Positions 1 to 7,811 of a DNA stretch of 64,000 nucleotides are shown here, piece after piece; position 1 is the first letter of the stretch; each line of letters starts with the position of its first letter. Made by a program: the position numbers and the translations under genes. Source of the DNA: JACVRN01 sp963715565 (GTDB lineage: Bacteria > Acidobacteriota > Blastocatellia > Pyrinomonadales > Pyrinomonadaceae); NCBI GenBank assembly GCA_963715565.1, contig OY970256.1:4898001-4962000 (forward strand), in the 5' to 3' direction. The notes below the pieces were generated by a model. It was given only the letters and a program-made list of their open reading frames with translations, had not been told where the DNA came from and did no database searches.

Positions 1-390
1 TTGGGGCGCATAGACATCGGCATCATGCCTTTGCCGGACGACGCGTGGAGCAAGGGCAAGTGCGGCCTGAAGGCTTTGCAGTACATGGCGCTCGGCATCC
101 CGACCGTCTGCTCGCCCGTCGGCGTCAACACGGATATTATTCAGGACAACCAGAACGGCATGATCGCCGACACGGAAGACCAATGGATTGAGAAGCTCAA
201 ACAGCTTCTTCATTCAAAAGAACTGCGCGAGAGGCTGGGCCGCGCTGGGCGCGAGACGGTCGAGACAAAATATTCGGCTGTCGTTCATGCGCCGCGCGTG
301 TACCAGATTTTTGAGTCGGTCGTGAGCGGGCGCAAAGGCGAAACGGTGCGCGATGCGCGCGGCATGCCTTCCGAAGCCCGGCAATCTTAA
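1..390 (+). CDS. Glycosyltransferase, GT4-like, C-terminal fragment
   Basis: The gene enters from the left edge, so its start is outside the window and only about 129 residues are visible. The segment is typical of the nucleotide-sugar-binding half of GT-B (GT4) glycosyltransferases: KALQYMALGIPTVCSPVG is the usual loop containing the donor-binding region, followed by a surface-loop NGMIAD segment, a helix of the EKLKQLL type and a C-terminal helix (RLGRAGRETVETKYS). It probably transfers a sugar during assembly of the polysaccharide made by this locus. Donor and acceptor cannot be read from the fragment. Confidence 0.8.
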   Translation: MGRIDIGIMPLPDDAWSKGKCGLKALQYMALGIPTVCSPVGVNTDIIQDNQNGMIADTEDQWIEKLKQLLHSKELRERLGRAGRETVETKYSAVVHAPRVYQIFESVVSGRKGETVRDARGMPSEARQS

Positions 391-445
391 AAATCCTCGT
401 CTAAAGAATCGCTTAGAAATCTCAAAAGTCGCAAGGTAATTGTTG

Positions 446-1567
446 ATGGAAAATTTGAATGTACTGGTCACGGGCGGCGCAGGCTTTATCGGGTCGCATC
501 TGGTTGACGCCCTAGTGGAGCGCGGTCATCGCGTGCGCGTGCTCGATGCTCTTGTCTCGCAGGTGCACGGCGCAAAGGATCCGCAATACCTGAGCCCGGA
601 AGCCGAGTTCGTCTATGGCAACGTGTGCGACGCCGATGTAGTAGAGCGCGCGCTCGATGGCATAGACGTGGTTTACCACGAGGCTGCGGAAGTAGGCGTC
701 GGGCAATCCATGTATGAGATGGTGCGCTACGTTCGCGCCAACGACCTCGGCACGTCCGTCTTGCTGGAAGCTCTCGCGCACCGTCGAGACCGCGTGCGCA
801 AGCTCATCGTCGCTTCTTCGATGTCGATTTACGGCGAGGGCGCTTACGATTGTCCGGCTTGCGGGCGAGTCGCGCCGCAGCTTCGCCCGACTCCGCAACT
901 TTTAGAGCGTCGCTGGGAAGTCGAGTGCCCGCGTTGCGGCGCGGAGCTTCGGCCCGCGCCTACTCCCGAAGACAAGCCGCTGTTTCCAACCAGCGTTTAC
1001 GCCATCACCAAGCAGGATCAGGAACAGTTCTGTCTAGTGGTCGGGCGCGCTTACAATATTCCGACCGTCGCGCTGCGCTACTTCAACGTCTACGGCGACC
1101 GTCAGGCGCTCTCGAATCCTTATACGGGCGTGTGCGCCATCTTCTCTTCGCGGTTGTTGAACGACCAGCGGCCAGTCATCTTCGAGGACGGCGAGCAGAC
1201 GCGCGATTTTGTACACGTCTCGGACATAGTGCAAGCCAACCTCCTTGCGCTGGACACAGACCGCGCGGATTATCAGGCGGTCAATGTAGGGACGGGCCGA
1301 CCGACTTCTATCAAACAGGTGACTGCGATGCTGACCGAAGGTCTGGGGAAAGAACTTGAGCCGGACATCGTCGGCAAATATCGAGAGGGCGACATACGCC
1401 ATTGCGTGGGCGACATCACGCGCGCGCGCGAGTTGCTCGGATATGAGCCGCGCGTGCGTCTGGAAGAGGGCGTGATGGAGCTGCTCGAATGGGTGCGCGA
1501 ACAGAAAGCCACGGACCAGGTCGCACAGGCCACGGCTGAGCTGGAATCGCGCCAGCTCGTGCGATAA
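446..1567 (+). CDS. dTDP-L-rhamnose 4-epimerase-like SDR with zinc-ribbon insertion
   Basis: A 373-residue extended short-chain dehydrogenase/reductase. The NAD-binding glycine motif TGGAGFIGSH is at residues 9-18 and the catalytic Tyr185/Lys189 pair (YAITK) follows. Between them is an insertion with CPACG (C136, C139) and CPRCG (C161, C164), a likely zinc ribbon. This insertion and the stretch FNVYGDRQALSNPYTGV are characteristic of the bacterial enzymes that epimerise dTDP-L-rhamnose to dTDP-6-deoxy-L-talose. ATG 446 is preferred over TTG 440/443 because AAGG lies about 10 nt upstream and the Rossmann strand begins immediately. RmlA and an RmlC-like gene lie 5 kb downstream; RmlB and RmlD are not in the window. 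Substrate is inferred from family resemblance. Confidence 0.82.
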   Translation: MENLNVLVTGGAGFIGSHLVDALVERGHRVRVLDALVSQVHGAKDPQYLSPEAEFVYGNVCDADVVERALDGIDVVYHEAAEVGVGQSMYEMVRYVRANDLGTSVLLEALAHRRDRVRKLIVASSMSIYGEGAYDCPACGRVAPQLRPTPQLLERRWEVECPRCGAELRPAPTPEDKPLFPTSVYAITKQDQEQFCLVVGRAYNIPTVALRYFNVYGDRQALSNPYTGVCAIFSSRLLNDQRPVIFEDGEQTRDFVHVSDIVQANLLALDTDRADYQAVNVGTGRPTSIKQVTAMLTEGLGKELEPDIVGKYREGDIRHCVGDITRARELLGYEPRVRLEEGVMELLEWVREQKATDQVAQATAELESRQLVR

Positions 1568-1625
1568 TCCGATGAAACTGTAGGGGCAGGGACAAGTCCT
1601 CTGCCCGTCTTCTAATGGGAGGGAA

Positions 1626-1779
1626 AATTAACAGGGATGGACAGGATGAACAGGATAAAAGCAGTGCAAAAATCAAAATGCAAAATGATGAATGAAAAGC
1701 TATTCTTTAATTCTGCACTTTGCACTTTGCATTCATCACTTCTTCTGTATCCTGTCTATCCTGTCCATCCCTGTTAATT
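1626..1779. repeat. Middle hairpin, ACAGGAT nonamer-word element
   Basis: The 32-nt arms 1626-1657 and 1748-1779 match at 30 of 32 positions. They are built from about 9-nt words of the type TATCCTGTC. The 3' arm is identical over 32 nt to the 3' arm of the element at 46807-46959, which lies 45 kb away. It is inserted inside the outer 1578-1826 palindrome and is interrupted by a TGCAAAG-type hairpin. Confidence 0.9.
1663..1740 (-). repeat. Inner hairpin, TGCAAAG heptamer element (inverted copy)
   Basis: The reverse complement of this stretch carries TGCAAAG-type heptamers followed by the core GAATTAAAGAATAGCTTTTC and then TTTTGCA-type heptamers. It is nearly identical (about nine in ten positions by eye) to the inner part of the 46807-46959 element on the opposite strand. 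In both places it sits in the loop of the ACAGGAT hairpin. Related copies are at 2672-2763 and 39171-39250. Confidence 0.85.
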
Positions 1780-1837
1780 CTAGTTTTCGTAATACACGGG
1801 CAGCGGACTTGTCCCTGCCCCTACAGAATTATTAGTC

Positions 1838-2671
1838 ATGCTTTCCACGGACCAGTCAAAACAAGTTGGGGTCGAGCGCGAGACGCCTGAAAGCCCTGCG
1901 TTCGTGGAGCGTGCCGCGCCGCATGTGGAAGAGAGCGCGCACGCGCGACACCGTGCCGGAAAGTTTCGCCTGCTTGTGCTGGCGGCCTTGAGCGTGCTGC
2001 CTTCGGTTTTGAAGCGCCCCTGTTATCGTCTTTTTTTTGGCTACCGCATTGGTCGGCGCGTCTCAATTGGCGTGAGCCTGATTGACGCCGGGGAGTGTAT
2101 AATCGAGGACGACGTACGCATCGGCCACGGGAACATCTTCATAGGAGTGGGCCGCCTCTCAATGGGCGACCACGTGCGCGTCGGCCATTTGAACATCCTG
2201 CGCGGCGGAGAGGAAATCAGGCTCGGGCGTTACAGCGAGATTATACGCATGAACGAAATCAACTCGATTCCAGACCCCGACGTTGTGAACCCCGTCGAGC
2301 CGCGCTTTCTCTTAGGGCCGGGCAGCATCGTTACCACGGGCCACAAGATTGATTTCACAGACCGCGTGGAATTCGGGCGACGCGTTATCCTGGGCGGGCG
2401 CAACTCCTCGCTCTGGACGCACAACCGCCAGCGAACGCGGCCCATCGAAATCGGCGAATTGGCCTACATAGGCTCCGAGATTCGCATCGCGCCGGGCGGT
2501 TCCATCCCTTCCAGATGCATCGTAGGCATCGGTTCCGTCATCACCGGACAATTAAAGGAAGAGGGCTATTTATTCGCGGGCGTCCCGGCCAAACCCGTCA
2601 AGCCCTTAAGCGACGAGGACACGTTCTTAATCGAGCGCAAGACGCGCCCCGATTTGCCGGACGACATCTGA
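1838..2671 (+). CDS. Hexapeptide-repeat (LbH) acyltransferase
   Basis: A 277-residue protein whose central part carries repeated left-handed beta-helix hexapeptides (CIIEDDVRIGHGNIFIG, RLSMGDHVRVGHLNIL, then ELAYIGSEIRIAPGGSIP, CIVGIGSVITGQL) and the common C-terminal AGVPAKPVKPL. This resembles WcaF/CysE-type O-acetyltransferases that acetylate sugars in polysaccharide loci. The first ~45 residues are polar and not conserved-looking, followed by a hydrophobic stretch (LLVLAALSVLPSVL), so a later start is possible. It lies just after the nested hairpin at 1578-1826. Acceptor and acyl donor are unknown; acetyl-CoA is the usual donor in the family. Confidence 0.78.
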   Translation: MLSTDQSKQVGVERETPESPAFVERAAPHVEESAHARHRAGKFRLLVLAALSVLPSVLKRPCYRLFFGYRIGRRVSIGVSLIDAGECIIEDDVRIGHGNIFIGVGRLSMGDHVRVGHLNILRGGEEIRLGRYSEIIRMNEINSIPDPDVVNPVEPRFLLGPGSIVTTGHKIDFTDRVEFGRRVILGGRNSSLWTHNRQRTRPIEIGELAYIGSEIRIAPGGSIPSRCIVGIGSVITGQLKEEGYLFAGVPAKPVKPLSDEDTFLIERKTRPDLPDDI

Positions 2672-2763
2672 AAGGCAATGCAAAAGGCAAAGTGCAAAAT
2701 GCAGAGTGAACAGAAAGAGCAATTCTTAATTTTGCATTTTGCACTCTGCATTTATCATTTTTC
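2672..2763. repeat. TGCAAAG heptamer hairpin
   Basis: It fills the whole gap between two genes. Segments 2688-2705 and 2731-2748 pair at 16 of 18 positions, and both consist of TGCAAAG/TGCAAAA-type heptamers. The core (GAACAGAAAGAGCAATTCTT) is, on the opposite strand, the same as the core at 39171-39250. The downstream start codon follows directly, with no Shine-Dalgarno sequence. Confidence 0.85.
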
Positions 2764-4158
2764 ATGAATGGTCTACTGACATTTTTAGCTTTGGTGACGT
2801 GCATCGTCATTTTGCTGGCGGTGCCGGATGTGTCGGATAGCGCGCGCGCATTATTAGTGAGCGGCGCGTTGGCGGGCGTCTGCGGCGTCATCATCACGCG
2901 CGCTAAATCCGATAGCGTCTTTCTACTCAGAGTATTTGTTGGCGGGCTTATCGTGCGGATGCTGATCGCCACCTTTATTTACGTCTATAGCCTGCAAGAG
3001 TTCTTCGGCGGTGACGCTTACACCTATGATTTCTTCGGCGAGGCGATGCTCAAGAGCTGGTCCGGCGACCGCTATTATACGTTCCTCGTCAATGCTTTTA
3101 CCAAGGCGGCGGGCAGCGGCTGGGGGATGGTCTATTTTGTGGCGGGCCTCTACTGGCTGACGGGTCGCAACATGCTCGTCACACAACTTGTCAACTCCGT
3201 TATGGGCGCGGCGGTCGTGCCCCTGATTTATATGTGCTCGCAGCACATCTTCCACAATACGAAGGTCTCGCGCATCGCGGCCCTCTTCGTGGCTTTCTAT
3301 CCTTCGCTCGTGCTCTGGTCGGCGCAGGGGTTAAAGGACGGGCCGCTGGTCTTTCTGCTCGTGGTCTCGATGCTCGCCACGCTCAAACTCGGCGAGAGAT
3401 TCAGCGTCAAATGGCTCGCCATCCTCGTGGTCGCGCTCTTTGGTCTGCTGAGCGTCAGGTTCTACATCTTTTACATGGTTCTGGCGGCTATCGGCGGCTC
3501 CTTCGTGCTGGGGATGCGCTCCATCTCGGCGCAGAGTTTCCTACGCCAGTTTATTATCATCATCCTGCTGGGGCTCGGGCTGACGCAGTTCGGCGTGCTT
3601 CGTTACGCCAGCGCACAGTTTGAGACCTACGGCAACTTCGAGCAGCTTCAGCGCAGCCGTCTGGATGCATCGCGCACGGCCAAGTCCGGCTTCGCCAAGG
3701 ACGTGGACGTCTCGACTACTGCGGGCGCGATCAGCACGATTCCCATCGGCCTGGTCTATCTTTTGTTTGCGCCCTTCCCGTGGCAGCTCGCAAGCTTGCG
3801 CCAGAGCATCACGCTGCCCGAGATGCTTGTCTGGTGGGCATCGTTCCCGCTCCTTGTGCTGGGGCTCTGGTTCTCCATCAAATATCGCTTGCGGCAAATT
3901 TCGCCGATCCTGATTTTCGTCACGATGCTGACGCTTGCCTACTCCGTCTTTCAGGGCAACGTCGGCACGGCCTATCGCCAGCGCGCGCAGCTTCTGGTCT
4001 TCTATTTTATTTTTGTCGCCGTCGGGTTCGTTCTCTTTCAGGAGAAGCGCGAGGAGAAGAGGCGGCAGGAACAGCTTGCGCGCCAGGAAGAAGAATCGCG
4101 CCGCGCGGCAGTCGCGCACGCGCACGGTCACGGGCGGCCTTCGCAGCAGAATATCTAA
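2764..4158 (+). CDS. Polytopic membrane protein, GT-C glycosyltransferase-like
   Basis: A 464-residue protein with about ten hydrophobic segments across its length and a charged cytoplasmic-looking tail rich in Arg, Glu and Gln (EEKRRQEQLARQEEESRR). After the second hydrophobic segments comes FFGGDAYTYDFFGEAML (D84, D89), resembling the acidic loop of GT-C enzymes (ArnT/PMT type) that use polyprenyl-phosphate sugars. It could equally be a polysaccharide polymerase. The start is directly after the 2672-2763 hairpin with no Shine-Dalgarno. The next gene begins 2 nt after its stop, so the two are probably co-translated. Confidence 0.6.
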   Translation: MNGLLTFLALVTCIVILLAVPDVSDSARALLVSGALAGVCGVIITRAKSDSVFLLRVFVGGLIVRMLIATFIYVYSLQEFFGGDAYTYDFFGEAMLKSWSGDRYYTFLVNAFTKAAGSGWGMVYFVAGLYWLTGRNMLVTQLVNSVMGAAVVPLIYMCSQHIFHNTKVSRIAALFVAFYPSLVLWSAQGLKDGPLVFLLVVSMLATLKLGERFSVKWLAILVVALFGLLSVRFYIFYMVLAAIGGSFVLGMRSISAQSFLRQFIIIILLGLGLTQFGVLRYASAQFETYGNFEQLQRSRLDASRTAKSGFAKDVDVSTTAGAISTIPIGLVYLLFAPFPWQLASLRQSITLPEMLVWWASFPLLVLGLWFSIKYRLRQISPILIFVTMLTLAYSVFQGNVGTAYRQRAQLLVFYFIFVAVGFVLFQEKREEKRRQEQLARQEEESRRAAVAHAHGHGRPSQQNI

Positions 4159-4159
4159 A

Positions 4160-6043
4160 GTGTGTGGCATCGCAGGCATTGTTGGTAAAGGCACGCGCGC
4201 CGTGGACACGGAACTCGTCCGGCGCATGACGGACCGTATTCGTCATCGCGGCCCGGACGAAGACGGCTTCTATTTTAACAACACGGTCGGACTGGGCATG
4301 CGGCGGCTCGCGATTATCGACCTCGCGGGCGGCCAGCAGCCAATTCACAATCAGGACCGCACCGCGTGGATAGTCTTCAACGGCGAAATCTACAACTACA
4401 GGGAGCTTCGCGCCGATTTGGAAAAGCGCGGGCGCAAGCTCTACACCAACAGCGACACCGAAGCCATCATCCATCTCTACGACCTCTACGGCGCGGACTG
4501 TCCAAAATACCTGCGCGGGATGTTTGCCTTCGCCATCTGGGACGAGCGCAAAGAAGAGCTACTCATTGCGCGCGACCGTGTAGGGAAAAAGCCTTTGCTC
4601 TACGCAGAGCTTCCAGACCAACTGGTCTTCGCTTCTGAGTTCGCGGCGCTCCTACTGCATCCGGACATCAGCCGCGACGTAGACCGCGACGCGCTTCATT
4701 ACTATCTCTCCTTTATGTGCGTGCCCGCGCCGCTGACGGCTTACAGCGCCATACGCAAGCTTGAGCCGGGTCACACCCTGCGCTACACGAAGGATGGCGA
4801 GGTCAAGCTTGAGCGCTACTGGCAGCCGGACTTTTCCAACAAGATAAAAGTTTCCGAGGAAGAGGCTGGCGAGCGCGCCGTCGCAACCTTGCGCGAAGCC
4901 GTGCGACTCAGATTGATTTCGGAAGTTCCGCTCGGCGCGTTTCTCTCCGGCGGTGTGGATTCGAGCGCCGTGGTCGCGCTCATGAGCGAGGAATCCAGCG
5001 AGCCCGTCAAGACCTTCTCCATCGGGTTCGAGGAGCAGGATTTTTCCGAGCTTCATCACGCGCGCCGCATCGCGGAGCACGTCGGCGCTGACCATCACGA
5101 ATTCATCGTCCGCCCTGACGCCCTGGAAATCCTGCCCACGCTGGTCGAGCACTACGGCGAGCCTTACGCAGACTCTTCCGCGATTCCGACTTATTACGTT
5201 TCGCGAGAGACGCGCAAGCACGTCACCGTGGCCTTGAACGGCGACGGGGGCGACGAATGCTTTGCGGGCTACGAGCGTTACGCGGCGATGCAGTTGGCCG
5301 AACGCTATCGACGCCTGCCCGCTGTCCTGCGCGAGCAGTTTGTACGGCGCGCGGTGGATTTACTGCCGACCTACGGCGGGCGGCGCAACCCCGTCCAGCG
5401 CGCGAAACGTTTCCTCGCCGCAGCTTCTTTGCCGAAAGTCGAGCGCTACGTGCGCTGGGTCAGCGTCTTTGACGGGCTCGCGAAAGACGAGCTTTACACG
5501 GACGAGTTCAAGCACGAGACTCAGGGTCGCTCGGCATCCGATTTCCTCACGCCGTGGTTTGCGAAAGCCAACGGCGCAGGGATAGTTGATGCGTCGCTTC
5601 TGGCCGACACGATGACCTATCTGCCGAACGACCTCTTGGTCAAAGTGGACATCGCGAGCATGGCCGTCTCTTTGGAAGCGCGCTCGCCTTTTCTTGATCA
5701 TCACGTCATAGAGTTTGCCGCAAGCTTACCCGAAGGATTAAAGCTGCGGGGCTTGACGACTAAATATCTATTAAAGCGCGTCCTGAAGCGTCTCGTGCCC
5801 GTGGAAAATCTAGAGCGGCCCAAGATGGGCTTCGGCGTGCCCATAGGCTACTGGCTGCGCGGAGAGATGCAGCCCTTTCTGCGCGAGACGCTCCTGTCGG
5901 AAAAGGCCCTCGCGCGCGGCCTCTTCCGTCCTGAAGCTGTGCGCCGCTTAATTGAGTTGCACACGCGCGGCGAGCGCGACTACGCGCACCAGCTCTGGAC
6001 GCTCCTGATGCTTGAGCTGTGGTTCGAGAGATTCATTGATTGA
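4160..6043 (+). CDS. asnB: AsnB-type glutamine-dependent amidotransferase (copy 1 of 4)
   Basis: A 627-residue class II glutamine amidotransferase of the asparagine synthetase B family. GTG 4160 is chosen because it gives MCGIAGIVG, placing the nucleophilic Cys at position 2 as the family requires; longer in-frame extensions would destroy this. The glutaminase half shows RHRGPDEDG, FNGEIYNYRELR and RGMFAFAIWD. The synthetase half has the pyrophosphate loop FLSGGVDSSAVVALMS. Family enzymes make asparagine, but relatives in polysaccharide loci (exosortase-associated amidotransferases, WbpS-like) are thought to amidate sugar carboxylates. With three paralogues in the same locus and uronic-acid genes present, the latter is the more likely role here, by inference. 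Confidence 0.88.
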   Translation: MCGIAGIVGKGTRAVDTELVRRMTDRIRHRGPDEDGFYFNNTVGLGMRRLAIIDLAGGQQPIHNQDRTAWIVFNGEIYNYRELRADLEKRGRKLYTNSDTEAIIHLYDLYGADCPKYLRGMFAFAIWDERKEELLIARDRVGKKPLLYAELPDQLVFASEFAALLLHPDISRDVDRDALHYYLSFMCVPAPLTAYSAIRKLEPGHTLRYTKDGEVKLERYWQPDFSNKIKVSEEEAGERAVATLREAVRLRLISEVPLGAFLSGGVDSSAVVALMSEESSEPVKTFSIGFEEQDFSELHHARRIAEHVGADHHEFIVRPDALEILPTLVEHYGEPYADSSAIPTYYVSRETRKHVTVALNGDGGDECFAGYERYAAMQLAERYRRLPAVLREQFVRRAVDLLPTYGGRRNPVQRAKRFLAAASLPKVERYVRWVSVFDGLAKDELYTDEFKHETQGRSASDFLTPWFAKANGAGIVDASLLADTMTYLPNDLLVKVDIASMAVSLEARSPFLDHHVIEFAASLPEGLKLRGLTTKYLLKRVLKRLVPVENLERPKMGFGVPIGYWLRGEMQPFLRETLLSEKALARGLFRPEAVRRLIELHTRGERDYAHQLWTLLMLELWFERFID

Positions 6044-6052
6044 AGAAGTCCA

Positions 6053-6132
6053 GAGTCCCAAGTCCAAAGTCCCAAGTCAAAAAACAGGTTCTTTCTTTTG
6101 ACTTGAGATTTGGGACTTTGGACTTGGGACTC
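6053..6132. repeat. AGTCCCA heptamer hairpin
   Basis: The 5' arm is 6053-6082 (30 nt) and the 3' arm 6096-6132 (37 nt). Read as reverse complements they are identical except that the 3' arm has one extra heptamer (AATCTCA as read on the 5' strand sense). The loop core on the opposite strand begins GTCAAAAGAAAGAA, the same as the core of the element at 18676-18749. It begins 9 nt after the amidotransferase stop. Confidence 0.9.
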
Positions 6133-6146
6133 TTTTCGGAGGTTGA

Positions 6147-6911
6147 ATGAAAGGTGTGGTGTTGGCCGGGGGACTGGGGACGCGGCTTCGTCCCCTGACG
6201 GCTGTGACGAACAAGCACTTGCTGCCCGTGTATAACCGGCCCATGATTTACTATCCGGTGCAAACGCTCGTCAATGCCGGTATCACGGACATCATGATTG
6301 TGACGGGCGGAAATTCGGCGGGCGATTTTCTGAAGCTCCTCGGTAACGGTCGCGCCTTTGGTCTGCAACACTTGAACTACGCTTATCAGGAGGGCGAAGG
6401 CGGCATCGCTCACGCGCTTCTGCTGGCAGAGCATTTCGCGGGCGGTGAGCGCGTCTGCGTCATCCTCGGAGATAACATCATCGAAGGAAACATCTGTGCT
6501 CCTGTCAGCCGTTACCTTGAGCAGCAGGGCGGCGCGAAAATCCTGCTCAAAAAAGTGCCGGACCCGCAACGCTTCGGCGTGCCCGTGATGCAGGGTACAA
6601 GCATCGAGCGCATCGAAGAGAAACCCTTCGTTCCCCAAAGCGAGTATGCCGTCACGGGCATCTACATGTACGACCCCGAAGTCTTCGACATCATACGCAC
6701 CTTGAAGCCGTCGGCGCGTAACGAGCTGGAGATTACGGACGTCAACAACATCTACATAGAGCGCGGGGCTATGACCTGGGACGAGCTGGATGGCTGGTGG
6801 TCGGACGCCGGAAACTTCGAGAGCCTCCTGCGTGCCTCGAACCTTGTGGCCCAGACCGGCGCGAATAACATGGAGCGAAAAGATGCAGTCAAGACGCTCG
6901 GGGTCGGTTGA
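6147..6911 (+). CDS. rmlA: Glucose-1-phosphate thymidylyltransferase-like nucleotidyltransferase
   Basis: A 254-residue sugar-phosphate nucleotidyltransferase. The N-terminal signature GGLGTRLRPLT (residues 8-18) with NKHLLPVYNRPMIYYP, then ILGDNIIEG, VTGIYMYDPEVFDI and DELDGWWSDAGNFESL, match RmlA, which makes dTDP-glucose from glucose-1-phosphate and dTTP as the first step to dTDP-L-rhamnose. It is shorter than the usual ~290 residues, missing the C-terminal extension, as in the short archaeal/bacterial form. A good Shine-Dalgarno (GGAGG, 6138-6142) precedes the ATG. It overlaps the next gene by 29 nt. Confidence 0.85.
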   Translation: MKGVVLAGGLGTRLRPLTAVTNKHLLPVYNRPMIYYPVQTLVNAGITDIMIVTGGNSAGDFLKLLGNGRAFGLQHLNYAYQEGEGGIAHALLLAEHFAGGERVCVILGDNIIEGNICAPVSRYLEQQGGAKILLKKVPDPQRFGVPVMQGTSIERIEEKPFVPQSEYAVTGIYMYDPEVFDIIRTLKPSARNELEITDVNNIYIERGAMTWDELDGWWSDAGNFESLLRASNLVAQTGANNMERKDAVKTLGVG

Positions 6912-7389
6912 AGAATTCACGCCCGGCGCTATTCATGATATCGTCATCCGCCCGCTTGCGAAGTGGACTGACGAGCGCGGTTGGCTCGGTGAAATCTTCC
7001 GCGCCGACGAGCTTGACCCGGAGTTTTATCCGGCGATGGCCTACGTCTCTGTGACCGAGCCGGGACTGACGCGCGGGCCGCACGAGCATCGCGAGCAATC
7101 AGACCTCTTCTGCTTTCCGGGACCGTCCACTTTCAAAATCCGCATGTGGGACAACCGCCCGGAGTCCGTCTCAACGGGTCGCGTGATGACGCTTCATGCG
7201 GGCGCAGAAGAGCCTCGCATCATCATCATCCCTCGCGGCGTGGTCCACGCCTATCGCAACATAGGGACAGAGGCAGGCTTAATCATCAACTGTCCCAACC
7301 GTCTCTACCGTGGCCGTGGCCGTCGCGAAGAAGTGGACGAGATTCGCTACGAGGACGACCCCGAAACGATTTTCCGCATGGACGATTAA
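6883..7389 (+). CDS. RmlC-like cupin, dTDP-4-dehydrorhamnose 3,5-epimerase family
   Basis: A 168-residue cupin. GPHEHREQSDLFCF and IPRGVVHAYRNIGTEAGLIINCPNRLY match the conserved histidine-containing strands of the dTDP-4-keto-6-deoxyglucose 3,5-epimerase family. ATG 6883 is selected because GGAG lies 7-11 nt upstream and the fold begins soon after; an upstream extension would lie wholly inside rmlA. It overlaps rmlA by 29 nt, which suggests translational coupling and a shared pathway. The sequence is divergent enough that a related sugar isomerase role cannot be excluded. Confidence 0.72.
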   Translation: MQSRRSGSVEEFTPGAIHDIVIRPLAKWTDERGWLGEIFRADELDPEFYPAMAYVSVTEPGLTRGPHEHREQSDLFCFPGPSTFKIRMWDNRPESVSTGRVMTLHAGAEEPRIIIIPRGVVHAYRNIGTEAGLIINCPNRLYRGRGRREEVDEIRYEDDPETIFRMDD

Positions 7390-7471
7390 GCAGCCTTCGA
7401 GCACCTTGATTTTCGTCTTGAGCAGCCGCGTTTGATTGGAGGCTCAGGACACAGAGGGACGACCAATTTTT

Positions 7472-7702
7472 ATGAGCTATTATGCTTTGCTTTACACAGA
7501 CCCCGGTTCCGGAACATTAATCCTGCAATTGCTGGCCGCCGGGCTCCTCGGCCTACTCTTTTATCTGCGTTACTTCATCCGGCGTGTAAAAGGATTCCTG
7601 AAAAGAGATGCGCAGGCCCATGAAGCGAAAGTGCCGGAGGCGCTTGATTCAACTGTGAAGTCCTCGCCGTCTTTACCCGAAACCGAAAGCGAGATGAGAT
7701 AG
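7472..7702 (+). CDS. Small membrane protein of the DPGSG type
   Basis: A 76-residue protein with a short N-terminus (MSYYALLYTDPGSGTLILQ), one clear membrane helix (LLAAGLLGLLFYLRYF), a basic segment RRVKGFLKR, then a polar tail. Small proteins with a DPG-S/T-G motif followed by one helix often sit beside capsule or sulfatase-like genes, as here, but I know of no established function. ATG 7472 is preferred because AGAGGGAC lies about 12 nt upstream. Confidence 0.6.
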   Translation: MSYYALLYTDPGSGTLILQLLAAGLLGLLFYLRYFIRRVKGFLKRDAQAHEAKVPEALDSTVKSSPSLPETESEMR

Positions 7703-7811
7703 AGCGTGAGTCGTTCCTTGAAATAGATTGAGTTTGTATCTTCTTCCTCATCGAAGAGTCGCTTCAGGTTAGACCGTGCCACGGAAAGGTCAGCTCACGT
7801 TTGAATAATCC

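Larger units (their letters stand above)
1578..1826. repeat. Outer 31-nt inverted repeat of a triple-nested hairpin
   Basis: The arms are 1578-1608 (begins CTGTAGGGGCAGGGACAAG) and 1796-1826 (ends CTTGTCCCTGCCCCTACAG). They are reverse complements at 30 of 31 positions. The 187-nt space between them is filled by a second hairpin (1626-1779), which itself encloses a third (about 1663-1740). The whole structure lies 10 nt after the epimerase stop and 11 nt before the acyltransferase start. Confidence 0.9.

Noticed and set aside
3935..4159. N-terminal extension of the first amidotransferase
   Set aside because: It overlaps the preceding membrane protein in another frame and would remove Cys2 from the N-terminus that the enzyme family needs.
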